Position numbers and translations under genes: made by a program. The notes beneath the pieces are model-generated. The model saw only the letters and a list, made by a program, of their open reading frames with translations. It was not told the origin of the DNA and searched no databases. DNA of 64,000 bases from contig NC_133782.1 of assembly GCF_003597395.2 (NCBI RefSeq), forward strand, positions 8,820,372 to 8,884,371. Direction: 5' to 3'. Source of the stretch: Chelonoidis abingdonii (taxonomy: Eukaryota > Chordata > Testudines > Testudinidae). This document shows positions 10,211-21,004 of this stretch, in pieces. Every line of letters begins with the position of its first letter. The first letter of the stretch is position 1.

Positions 10211-11454
10211 CTCCTGACATTAAAATCAATGGGACTACTCTCATGTTTAAAGTCAAGCATATTCTTAAGTGCATTACTGGATTGGGCCCTTGGTGGGCAG
10301 CTGGTGCTGGGAAGGATTCTTGAAAGAAATGAGTGTAAGGAGGGATCAGGAGGAGGAAGGAAGAAAGGGACAACTGGAGGTGGATGGGCTGGTAAAAAGG
10401 AGGCACTGGAAGTAGAGGATGAAATGCTGGGAGAGGTCTGGTAGCAATATGTGGTTTAGGGGCAATGGAAGGATTGTGGTGTGGGGCTTAAGGAAGGAGA
10501 TGACATGATGGAAAAACTGGGCTTTCCTGAGAGCTCAGAGAAACCTCCAGGAAAAAAAGGCAGATTCAAGCTCAGCTGGTGGGAGTGAATCAGCGACATC
10601 TCCTCAGGGAGACTCCAGGTGCAGCCGACCACGTCGCTCAAGCCATCTTTGAGGTCTTTGAAAGGAGTGTCACTGACAGGGCTCTGAAGGGTTGTGGCTG
10701 TGACATGCTGGGGCTGTACAGCAGAGGAGAGGGCTCTCCAGGCTTCACCAGAGAGACAAAGTCTCTCCCAGGGAAATAAAATACTCCAATGGTCTGATCT
10801 GGGACAGCAAGAAGTTTCCCATCATCCCTGACACCAACACTAGTGAGATGGGCTCATCCTCTGCCTTGACTAGAAAAAAAACCTACTGTGGGAAACATAT
10901 GTCAGCTCAATCCTCCTTTTGTCATTTTAATTGAATTGTGTCACATTGCTTTACTTTGCTAAAAATCATAATGGAGAGTTAATTAGCAGTTCACGTAGTC
11001 TGTGGGACGAGAGCAGCTTGCCAGCCGAAACAGGGAGATCTCATGGAGACGATATTAATGCAGTACTGCAGGCTTCTCTAGCTGTCTAAAATGAGGGAGG
11101 AAAATACAATCACAAATAATCCAGGATAATAAAATCCTCCAGCGTTGTCATGCACAAGGGAGAGGGAGGTGACACACACCACGGGGAGCCATGATCTTGC
11201 ATGCTAAAGGTTACCACCAGTGTAACTGTGCAGAAATAGCAGGGAGACATTTTTAGGTGTACATTTGCAAAGGCAGTCAGGGTTGGCCTAGTGCTTGTCC
11301 CACTGAAGTCAGCGGTAATGGAAGTTTTACTGGGAGCAGAATATAGCCAATTCCGAGAGCTTTTGAACAACGTCATCCTATGATTTGTGGTTTTCATCCC
11401 TTTGTTAAAGCCTTCTGTGGATGGGGAAGAATGGATTGCTGAAGGGACTGTCTC
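10211..11454. other. No recognised gene; purine-rich patch
   Basis: Begins with a short decayed copy of the palindromic repeat (about 10211-10290). A purine-rich stretch follows at 10320-10440. No coding evidence. Confidence 0.4.
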
Positions 11455-11457
11455 TGA

Positions 11458-12561
11458 GGCTACGTCTACACTGCACGATTAATTCGAAGTAGTTTAAACC
11501 GATATTACAAAACCGATGTTATAAAATCGGGTTTGCGCATCCACAGTGCAATCACAAAATCGATTGCTTGCGTCCCTGGTCCAAGGCTACCATCGATTTA
11601 AGGAGCGGTGCACTGTGGGTAGCTGTTCCTCAGCTATCCCATAGTTCCCACTTTCGTGTTGAGAGCAAGTGCCTGATGGGGCAGAAAACATTGCCCCGAG
11701 TGGTGCTGGGTACAGCCTCATCCCCTCCCTTTGTGAAGAGCATGCGACAACCCTTTGGCGCCTTTTCCGATAGAGTGATGTGAGAGCAAACGCCATATGC
11801 CACAGCAATCTTTCCCTTTTTTCACTTGGGGGGGGGAATAACTGAGGAGCTGTTCCCTGAACCACGCCAGATCACTGTGTTCTTGAACCATACAGACTTG
11901 GGCTTCAGCCAGATGGAAATAATTTCAGAGACTGCTGTGGAGCTGTGGGCAATAGCGGGAGTCTCAGTACCACCCTCACCTCCCTTCATGAGCGTCCATT
12001 TGATTCTCTGATCGTCCGTAATGAATTGTCACGCCAGCTCGCTGTTAGTCTGCAGTTTTATTCAAACGCTTTGGCGTTTCGTGTCTTAACGGAGCCAGAT
12101 ACACACAAATTTGTCTCCCAATACATGCCGATCAGACCTAGTATCTCCCGTACGGTCACTGCCTGGAGCTCCTCTTTTGGATTTGAGACTGCATCGCCAG
12201 CCGTCTGCAGCTCAGAGCTCCACGCTGGACAAGCAGGTAAGTAATTCAAAAGTTCGCGGTGCTGTTTCCTGTTATCCTGCCACGCTGCATTCCGAGTTCA
12301 GATTGCTGTCCAGAGCGGTCAGTGATGCCACTCTGGGATACCGCCCGGAGGCACTATAACGTCGATTTCCGTCCCTACGAACCCTAATCGCAGAGTACAC
12401 TATCGAATTTTAGCGCTACTCCTCTCGTTTGGGAGGAGTTCCGAAATCGATTTAAGGAGGCGGTAAAATCGATATTAATGACGACGTCATGTGAACGGAT
12501 ACAGCGTTAAATCGGTATATCGGCCATTAAACCGATTTAAAGTCGCAGTGTAGACCTGGCC
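11458..12561 (-). mobile_element. Non-autonomous PIF/Harbinger element, 1.1 kb
   Basis: Ends are GGCTACGTCTACACTGCACG and ...GCAGTGTAGACCTGGCC, inverted repeats of the GGCCTGGTCTACACTAC/GTAGTGTAGACGTAGCC pair that also bounds 41573-41965 and 49520-51635, here in the opposite orientation. The flanking triplets are TGA (11455-11457) and TAA (12562-12564), a near match to a 3 bp duplication. Subterminal regions are rich in ATCGATTTAA-like words. The middle carries no transposase. Confidence 0.8.
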
Positions 12562-12572
12562 TAACTATGTGT

Positions 12573-12850
12573 GGCCTGGTCTACAATGGGGCGGGGGGGT
12601 GCGGATCGATCTAAGTTATGGAACTTCAGCTACATGAATACATACTTAGATCGACTTACTGTGGTGTCTTCATCGTGGTGAGCCGACTGCTGCCGCTCCC
12701 CCATCGACTCTGCCTGCACCTCTCGCCGAGCTGGAGTACAGGAGTTGACGGGAGCGTGCTTGGGGATTGATTTATTGCATCTAGACTAGAAGTGATAAAT
12801 CGATCCCTGCTGGATTGATCGCTGCCTGCCGATCCGGCTGGTAGTGAAGA
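12573..12850. mobile_element. Second Harbinger-like MITE
   Basis: Begins GGCCTGGTCTACAATGG and contains GATCGATCTAAGTTATG near the start with ACTTAGATCGACTTACTG further in. It ends near GTAGTGAAGACATA. This is a separate family that shares the Harbinger-type terminus. The right end is decayed and no target duplication is assigned. Confidence 0.6.
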
Positions 12851-12852
12851 CA

Positions 12853-12938
12853 TATGAGTGTACAGTGCCTAGCACAAGGAGCCCTTGATCTTGGCTGAGG
12901 CTCTAGGCACTATTGTAATACAAACAATTAAACAGAAA
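12853..12938 (+). mobile_element. MIR/CORE-type SINE 3' tail
   Basis: TACAGTGCCTAGCACAAGGA followed by GGCTCTAGGCACTATTG and TAATACAAACAATTA is the 3' portion of an old sauropsid SINE. Confidence 0.55.
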
Positions 12939-14197
12939 AAATCCCTTGTGGTCTTGCCTTTCACTTTATCAAATAAAGAGGAGGGGTGAGTGGGCGGGGT
13001 TCTTTATTGGCCTGTGGACATGAAAAGCAAAGGAACATTCTCCTTTATACCCTATTTGCAAAGAAGCTCTTTATGTGGCACACGGTGGTTTAAAAGCCAT
13101 TTGAGAAAGAGTGGTTATAAACCTGCAATCCACCAGCTTTTCAGCTCTGCTACAGCCCCCTCTGCGTGAATCTTTCTCTTATCCCAGTTAATCACTGAGC
13201 CTTAGGCCTGGGTACTCCATGTTGTGTGTTAAATTGAACTTGAGAGAAGGGGTATAAAATGTGGCAAAGGGCCAAATTCTAAATGAAGTGCAACTCCATG
13301 GAGTTAAAGGGAGGTCACTCGCTGTTTACACTTTAGGCTGAATATGGAGTAGAGAGCTCAGCTGATTGGCTTGGAATGCAAACATCAAACCTAGGAGCTG
13401 TAAAATGGAAAATGGGCTGAAGGAAGATCATTTCCTCTCATCAGTCTGAATAGCAAAGACCTAAGGACAGTGCAGCAGGTTTGGCGTTGCATGGACAAAG
13501 GGACACAGTTGGCCCTAGTAGGATTCCATTAACCCCAGTGGAATTCCACTGGGGTGGATCTGGCCCAATAAGCCAATACAAAGTCTGCCCCTGTCCTTTC
13601 TGCATAGCTTCAGTATTGTGGGTGTTCTGACCTGAGTGCAAAGAAAACCATCAGGTATAAGCGTGTGGCTGGGAGAGCCTTTACCTTAACGTTTCTCTAG
13701 CTAACCGTGCACAGCAGCACAGTGTGAACTGTGGTGTCCAGCTATGTTAGACACTCTCATTACTCTTCCAAGTTGCATTGCAGCCATGTGGTTGTGATGG
13801 GAGTCAATGTGTGGCCTTGTCTTCACCATGGAGAAAGAAAGGGCTTTTCATCCCATGCTGATTAAGGTGGAGTGGAATCTGACTGAGAAAGGCAGTTTTA
13901 GTTTTAACATAAGTTAGCAGGTTGAAGTAAACACTAGAATGCTTCATCTAGTTCATTTCCATATTGAAGGTCACAATGTCAATTATCTACTAGCGGAGGC
14001 TACACCTTTTCCAAAGGGCTCTCTGCTGCATAACTTTAGCTTCTGTGAGTAAAACTGGGCTCATTAGGACAGGTAGAAGAGTGACCAGCAGTAACTCTGT
14101 TGCCATGTGTCCTTGTAATGGAGACTGGAGAGGGTGTAATGTCTCCCCAATAAAAGGAAATAAGAAATAAAAATGAACATTAAGGTTTGACTATGTA
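12939..14197. other. No recognised gene or repeat
   Basis: Nothing supported. Scattered GGGCCAAATTCT and GGCCCAATA words resemble fragments of old dispersed repeats. Confidence 0.4.
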
Positions 14198-14317
14198 GGC
14201 CCAATTCTGCAAACACATAGACAGATGTTTGACTTTACCGAGGTGACTAGTCCCATTAAAGTCCGTGGGATTAGTCATGTGAGTAAAGTTAAGCACATGC
14301 TTGAGTATTTGCAGGAT
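14198..14317. repeat. Palindromic fold-back repeat, 120 bp
   Basis: The outer words CCAATTCTGCAAACAC and GAGTATTTGCAGGAT are inverted copies, as are inner ACTTTACCGAGGTGACTAGT and ATTAGTCATGTGAGTAAAGT, so the unit folds back on itself around 14255-14265. Related diverged copies occur at 6100-6265, about 10211-10290 and 26175-26250. It is probably a small fold-back DNA element. Confidence 0.65.
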
Positions 14318-14737
14318 AAAGATCTTTTCTGTAGCATCCTGCTCTCTCACTATAATGAACAGAAACTGAAAATAAATCCCTCTCATCTCTTTTTCCCCAT
14401 TCAATTTCCAACATTGCTGCAGAAATGGAGACAGGGGCCAAATGCCTCATGTTTTCTAGGGCAGAATCGGTGACTTCCGAAGCCAAACACAGCAGTTTCC
14501 TCTGGAGCATGGGGAGTGGTTTCTAGGAAGGGCTGCTGTATCATGACACATCCTGAGGTCTTTCCCCCTCCTCTGCAGCTCCATCTTGCTAATTGTGGAT
14601 GAGGGAGCAAAGTGAGCATGATATGAAGGGGGATTAAGGAAGAATGTGATTGTGCCTAGGAGCTCTAAGCGTGGAGGTGTGTAGGAGTCATTTCACAGAG
14701 AGGACAGAGGCCCAGTGTTTAGGGACTCCATTTCCTA
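14318..14737. other. No recognised gene or repeat
   Basis: No feature I can support. Confidence 0.4.
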
Positions 14738-14905
14738 TTTTGCCACAGGCTGCCTGTGTGACTTTGGGTAAGTCTCTTAGTCTCTCTGCCTTAGTTCCTC
14801 ATCTGTAAAGTAGCCCTTACCTACCACCTGGGAATATTGTAAAGAGAAATACAGTACAGATTGTGAATGGCTCCGATGCCAGGGTACTGGGAGCCATTAT
14901 AAACA
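14738..14905 (+). mobile_element. MIR-type SINE relic
   Basis: CTGTGTGACTTTGGGTAAGT, then TCTCTCTGCCTTAGTTCCTC, then ATCTGTAAAGTAG is the classic MIR core, followed by a diverged tail ending near GGGAGCCATTAT. Confidence 0.8.
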
Positions 14906-16890
14906 CCCAAGATAGATAGCTGTATATCCATTTGCATGCTCTTGAAATGTGTGTGTGTTTAGAAAAACACAGAGGAAAAAAAATAAAACCCACTTATTGT
15001 GGGTTGCAAATCTATTTTAAACTCCATTGTTTCAGCAAAACCAATCTTCCCAGGCAATAGAGAAAGCTGCTTAAAATAGAGTGGGCAGATTAAGTGGGCT
15101 GGGTGCCCAGCATGCATACTGGGCTGCAAAGCCACTCTCTCATGCCAATTTATGGAGAAAGCAAAAAAAAAAAAAAAAAGGCAGAATTTCTAGCCCCTGG
15201 TGTTGGAGATGAAACCCTAGCTGCGTGTGAGGGCTGATGCAGGGATGTCTTCATGTGAAACTCTGCTCATTAGGATGTTGCATAATGCAGCCAGGGTGGT
15301 TCCCAACTCTCCTGTTAAGTCTAGTATCACAGGGTGATTTATGGACAGTTCCTTGGAGCGGACAGTGGTGATGTGTGGGAAATGAGAGCTTGCTCGTTCA
15401 GTACACAGCATGTCAAATTAAAGCTGTGTTTGGTGTAGGATTGCATGGCGACCATCTCCTTCAGGCAATGTCCGTACCACTTCAGGATTACTTGTCCCTG
15501 TTCATCACCACTGATATATTCTGCAGTGTTGTCCCCAGCTGGATTTGCATGTTTAGTGCGGTGAACAAGTAGAGGGAGCCTGGAAGCCCCCCTAGTATCT
15601 GGATATGGTCATTACATTGTCAATGGCAATGCCCTGCTCTGCTTTATTGCTCCTCTGGAGAATGAACATGAGAGAGCAGCCCAGCAGATTTCCCAAGACT
15701 AGCCAATCACAGAAGAAAGCTGAGGACAGGAATGGTCACAGCTGCAGCCCTCTGTCTGCAAAGGGAGGCAGGCTGAGGCCAGCTGTAGCGAATTATGCCA
15801 GCTTTCTAGGTGCTGTAGAAGGGTCGGTATGTGTTCTCAGCAACCTTGCATTCGGAATCAGACATTCATAGAGATGTGAGTGAAGTCCCTTTCGAACCCT
15901 CAGCTTAAATGCCTGGTACTGGGATGCTGCTTTCAGTGGGGTCTCGGAAAACCTGACTGTGCCTCATTCAACCCTGCATGTACAGGAATTGACCATGCCC
16001 TTTTTAGTAGGGGAGCTAACTCTCCTGATTGCCCTGCTTTGGGAGCATGCCACTGCTGTCTAAGAGGAGAAACCAGGGCAAAGGACAGAGGCACACAGAG
16101 CAAAGGAATATTAAGAATGTTCTCCCTACCGTACAGCCAAGCTATAAAGGGAACAAGGAAGCAGCAACCTCTCTGATAAGCCAGTTATTTAAAATAGATA
16201 TATTAGCATTGGCAGATAGACCAGCCCTGCAGCAGCACTCTACAGTCTCAGGTGGGAGTCTTGCTATAATTTATTTTATACAGCGTGACTTTTCAAGGAC
16301 GTGGATCTTGAATACTGTGTGTTTCTCTAGATCCTTTCCTCTCAGCCCCTCCAAGGGCTGCACGTGCAGTAATGACTTATGCCTCCACATACAGAAGTGA
16401 CTTGTGCGCTGTGGGAGGTAATCGGTTTTGTTATCCCCATTTTATAGAGCGGAAAATCAAGGAAAGGAAGCAACCAGGTTCCAGAGAGAATCTGTGGCAG
16501 ATCCACGAGGAGAATCCAGGCAGCCTAGTCCTGTGGTTCCCTCTCTCAGAAACACACTATTGCCAATAATGTCAGTAGGCCCAATAACACAGAAACTTGG
16601 GTTCTAATAAAATGTCGGAATGGAGAAGAGGTGCCATGAAGGGAGAACAAAACACTTGAACTTCAGGTGGTTGACAAGTTACAAGTATGAATTTGGCTTA
16701 GAACCAACTAAGACAGCCAAATCTAAACCCACAAGAATGCCGTCAATCATCCAGGGCTGTTTAAAACTAACAATAACAAAAACTCAGCTGTAATTTACAC
16801 AGTTGTTCTATTTCCTGTCTGCTGTCATGTTCCCTAACCCACAGGGATCCTGTAGGATCAAGCAGATAGAGCTGATTGTGTGGGTGGCTC
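14906..16890. other. No recognised gene; one poly-A tract
   Basis: Contains an A tract at about 15163-15179. Several open frames of up to 123 codons (for example 16029-16400, plus) show no domain. I see no exon with convincing splice signals. Confidence 0.4.
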
Positions 16891-17694
16891 AGGCCCTGAT
16901 TCACAAAGCTACCTAAGCACCTAAACTCTGATCCACCAAAATTCCATCATCGCCTGTAGGCGCCTAAACTCACTCAGTGCCTACATTTGCTGAGTGAAAG
17001 TACCCTTGGTGCCTATGTGTCTGCCTCTGGGCATGAACACTGCTGCCTCATCCTGGGCATCCTGTTTCCTGTTTCCTGCCTAAGCCCCAGGGTGATTCAC
17101 AGATCAGGGCAAAGCAGGCGTTCAGCTGCGTAAATTGTATTCAGAACACCTACCTGATCAGGTCCCATTTAAAATCTGGCTGCTGGAGGCGATGGTGCCA
17201 TCGACCTGATAACTTTTAGCCCAGTGGGTAGAGCCCTTGCCTGGAGTGTGGGAGACCCACCCCTACCACTTTCTCCAGCCATTTCTCTGTGGAGCAAGGC
17301 AGGCACCTAACTCATTCCCGTGAGGAACGACGGAGGTGCCTAAGCCATCTGGCTCCGAGACAGAGCTATGCGTTCATGGATTGCTAAGCAGAGAGAGGCA
17401 CCTCTCTCTGACCTGGACCTAGGCGTCCTACTCTGAAGAGGCGGGGCTTAGGACACACCCCTCTTGCTGGCCACTCCGTTGGTTAGCTTAGGAGGCTCCC
17501 TTCCTAGCATGCTTGCTTTTGTGGATCACGTTGTATGTCATCTCTCTCTCTCCCCCATTCATTATACAGGGAGTCTAGGCACCTAACTCGGGCTTTGCGA
17601 ATCACAGTGTTCCTGTGATTTTCTAGGTGCCTAAAGGTAAGGAACCATGCCACTGCGTGTTGCAACACTGCAGTCCTTTTACAGATCCAGGCCT
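16891..17694. mobile_element. 800 bp inverted-repeat DNA element with tRNA-like segment
   Basis: Termini AGGCCCTGATTCACAAAG (16891) and the reverse complement of TTTACAGATCCAGGCCT (to 17694) form imperfect inverted repeats. Repeated TAGGCGCCTAA/AGGTGCCTAA words near both ends are typical of a turtle DNA-transposon family. A tRNA-like stretch lies at 17217-17260. No transposase frame and no certain target duplication. Confidence 0.6.
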
Positions 17695-18954
17695 CAGTGC
17701 TTATCCCAGATAAAGGAAGCTGTAAGTCTGGAGGCTTCTGGCCAATGAGAATGGTATTGTTCTGAGGTCCAATATACAGTTATATTTACTACCCAAATCC
17801 AAACAATGGGCACAGGCTTGTATCTAACAAGAGAGTACTAATTACAGGAAAGGTACAATAAGCTTAGCAGAGCTGGTCAGCTGCAGCTCCAGTTGTAGGC
17901 ATTGTCAGGCAACCAAGCCAGCACTCAAACTCTGGGGGAATAACACCTGCTTGGATGAAAGCCCAAACCAAACCATTCCTTTCGGCCTCTAGCACACAGA
18001 GGCCTGTCTTTATACCTGGATAATTGACACAGATGTTATCACTCATTAAATTGAGCATAGCTGGGATCTGAGTTATCAACCAGCTGACACCCATTCTTTC
18101 TGGTGCTTCCCTGTGCTATGGTAACCCAGGCAGCAAGCTGAGAACAAACCCACTATCTTCCCTGGCACAAAAGGACTTGAGAAACATAACTAAGGTCCAG
18201 GGCTCCCTATCCCATGTTATCTCCTTGGATGAGGAGGGGTTTGAACCCCACAGCTGCAACAGGTGGCCTAGCCCTGGAGTCAGTAGATCCCCCAGGGATC
18301 TATAGTCTCTCCTGCAGATTCAGGAGGTGGCCCGGCCTTCAGACTCAGTATATTGCCCAGGATTTACGCAGACCTGTGGGATCTGCTGGAGGCACTGGGC
18401 CAATTCCTCTGCATTGGCTTTGCAATGCTTTCCCTCTCCCTGCACCAGCTCCCTGGCAGTACAACTGCAATTGAGCCTCTTGGTGCCTGTAGAACTGTCA
18501 TAGCAATAGTAGAGGGAACAGTTGACAATGAGTGACATATCCGATTGGCTTAGCCTCTTTCCCTGCTCTCAGAATGTTGACTAGCAGCAAGTGGCTGCCT
18601 CACATTTGTGATTTTAAATAATTCAAATAGTTCTTTGTGCCAATTTTTTTCAACTCTGTGGGTTGATTGCAAACAGTTCTTCGTAAGTGTTCTCTGTTCC
18701 AGCTGTGCTGCTTGTTTGTGATAGGTCACGTCGACTTGTTTCTGCTCCCTGATTAGCTGAGTGCACAAACACTTCCAGCGATAGTGCCCAACATGCAGTA
18801 ATTTAAAATTTTGGCTTCTGCAAAACCTCACACTTGGATGTTCGCTGCGGGTGGAATTCATGCAGGTGCCTTGGGCCTGCTGCTGAATTTCGGCACAGAG
18901 ATGAGTTCTACCCATGCTGCAAACATCTGGGCTAGTAAACCTCAGTGGCAGAAA
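17695..18954. other. No recognised gene or repeat
   Basis: GC-balanced sequence with several open frames of 60-121 codons on both strands and no recognisable domain. Confidence 0.35.
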
Positions 18955-19042
18955 TGCAAAAGCATATTAATCTGCCTCATAGGGGTGTTTGCAAAGGTCT
19001 TTGAGATCCCTGGGTAAATGGGGCTATGTAAGTGCCAACTAA
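18955..19042 (+). mobile_element. MIR/CORE-type SINE tail
   Basis: ATCTGCCTCATAGGGGTGTT, TTTGAGATCCCTGGGTAAAT and GGGGCTATGTAAGTGCC reproduce the end of an old SINE (the 'cctcacaggggtgttgtgag ... gggccatataagt' pattern). Confidence 0.5.
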
Positions 19043-19725
19043 GGCTTCCCGTCCTAGCAGCTGTTCAGAGTGGGCAGATCCCCCTGCAGTTCCCCACCAA
19101 AGCCATGGGGTTCTGTGTTGGCACAGGAGAAAGGAGGTCTAAAGTAGAGATGTTAAGGGGATTAATTACTTAAATGAGATATACAGTAAAAACCCTGTCT
19201 GCTTGTTGAATGGATTTCAAGGTTATTTCTGATGCTGTAGGTAGAATGTGCAACTCTCAGATATTCTTGAAAAAGTTTTTAATCCCCATCCCCCAAATTT
19301 AAAACAATGCAAATTAAATCTAAAAATTCTAAATAGTTGGAGGGGTTTTAGCTGCGGACTGTCTGTGATGGCCAGTGGAGTCCTGTTGGTTTCTTTCTTG
19401 GTTAAGACTCCACTGGCCATCACAGACAGTCCCCAGCTAAAACTCCTCCAATGCATCATCAGGGACCTACAGCCCATCCTGGACAATGATCCCACACTTT
19501 CACAGGCCTTGGGTGGCAGGCCAGTCCTCGCCCACAGACAACCTGCCAGTCTGAAACATATTCTCACCAGTAACTGCACACCGCACCATAGTAACTCTGG
19601 CTCAGGAACCAATCCATGCAACAAACCTCAATGCCAACTCTGCCCACATATCTACACCAGTGACACCATCACAGGACCTAACCAGATCAGCCACACCATC
19701 ACCGGTTCATTACCTTCAAGTCCAC

Positions 19726-19896
19726 AATGTAATATACGCCATCAACTGCCACAATGCCTCTGCTATGAACATCAGGCCAAACTGGGACAGTCTCTACAGA
19801 AACAGGATAACTGGACACAAATCAGATATTAGGAATGCAACAAAATCTGTAGGAGAACACTTCAACCTCCTATGGTCACACTATAGCAGATCTTAA
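19726..19896 (+). pseudogene. GIY-YIG endonuclease remnant of Penelope-like element
   Basis: The frame reads NVIYAINCHN...SLYRNRITGHKSDIRNATKSVGEHFNL and then stops. Family members have a VIYxIxC...YVGQTGQSLxxRMNxHKSDI pattern, in which the tyrosines, arginine and histidine form the GIY-YIG core. Here the YVGQTG part is eroded to NIRPNWD, and the upstream cysteine-containing linker is in another frame. The nuclease, which nicks the insertion target, cannot be functional in this copy. Confidence 0.75.
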
Positions 19897-20162
19897 GGTG
19901 GCCATCCTGCAGCAAAAAAAGCTCAGGACCAGATTCAAAGAGAAGACTGCTGAGCTTCAGTTCATCTGCAAAATTTGACACCATTAGCTCAGGATTAAAC
20001 AAAGACTGTGAAATGGCTTGCCAACTACAAAACCAGTTTCTCTCCTAGTTTTTCACACTCAACTGCTAGAAGAGCCTCATCCTCCCTGATTGAACTAACC
20101 TTGTTATTTTCTAGCTTGCCTTTGGATATATATACCTGCCCGGAAATTTCCACTACATTCAT

Positions 20163-20202
20163 CTGACGGAAGTGGGTAATTACACCACGAAAGCTCATGC
20201 TC
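20163..20202 (+). ncRNA. Decayed hammerhead-like motif in Penelope-like tail
   Basis: CTGACGGAAGTGGG, a short loop region, CCACGAAAGC, TCAT and GCTC match the motif at 4372-4409 (minus strand). It carries an extra G in the CUGANGA box and a disrupted stem II, so it is probably inactive. Confidence 0.35.
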
Positions 20203-20259
20203 CAAAACGTCTGTTCGTCTATAAGGTGCCACAGGATTCTTTGCTACTTTTAAGGTTAT

Positions 20260-21004
20260 GAGAATGGAAGTTACTCCTTGCTCACTGGGAACTCTGCTCT
20301 TGGACTCTGGTTTTAGAGCATATCAGCAAGCCCCCGGGGTGAAATCCTGGCACCAGTGAAGCTGATATCAGAATTCCCATTTCTGAGAATGGAGGTCAGG
20401 ATTTAATCCGTGGAATGTTCTGCATACTCAGCTTTTGTCTCTGCAGGCTGTTCAGGTTATGCAAAGTATTTTGAAGACTATGGGCTCAGCACTCACATTT
20501 GGCACTAAGTTCTCAGAAGGGCTTAGCTCCTGTTTAGGCACCAAAATAAAGGCTGGGGTGAAATCTTGGCCCCACTGAAGTCAGAATTTCACTTCTGATT
20601 TTTCAGAAGAGCTCAGCTCTACAAATCTTGCCTCTTAGGCCTATATAGGAAGGGGGCCCCTTGGTTCTCTCAGTTGTGCATGTACTTCACCCTATCTTCT
20701 CCCAAGAACTTATATCTGCTTCCACAGTAACTTCAGTGAGAGCAACATTGGCTCCAATAGGAGCTGTGCACCTGCCTGTCAGGGTGGAATTTGACCCTGT
20801 CGCTTTAGTTGTGCATCCTTAACTGGAAAGGATTTGCATTTGCAAAATAGTTTTAATTAGCACCCTTGGACATGATTCTCATTTAAACAAAGGCCTCTTT
20901 ACTCCACTCTGACAGTGTAACGGGACCTTTAAGTAGGTGGCAATAATATGCACCTACTTTAAGGCAGACTTTACACTGGTACAGTGATGGAAAGAGCACT
21001 TTAA
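20260..21004. other. No gene; diverged dispersed repeat
   Basis: Around 20500-20640 there are blocks of the TTTTCAGAAG/GGTGCC repeat also seen at 6895-7045. Nothing else is recognised. Confidence 0.4.

Larger units (their letters stand above)
19227..20251 (+). mobile_element. Penelope-like element, 5'-truncated, with snap-back junction
   Basis: This is the 3' part of a Penelope-like retroelement: end of the ORF (linker plus GIY-YIG nuclease) and the 3' tail. A CNKPQCQLCPHI motif is encoded at about 19618-19653. The nuclease part follows a frame change: NVIYAINCH, then YRNRITGHKSDIRN and VGEHFNL (about 19726-19873), ending in a stop near 19894. The 3' tail (20160-20251) is the same sequence as the hairpin at 4289-4494. 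At the 5' side a 46 nt segment (19337-19382) is an inverted copy of 19406-19451 with 2 mismatches and a 23 nt spacer. TTCAAGGTTAT (19216-19226) and TTTAAGGTTAT (20249-20259) are a likely target duplication, so 19227-19336 may also be part of the insertion. Confidence 0.85.

Noticed and set aside
17217..17300. Functional tRNA gene
   Set aside because: The B-box half is missing, and the segment lies inside a transposon family.
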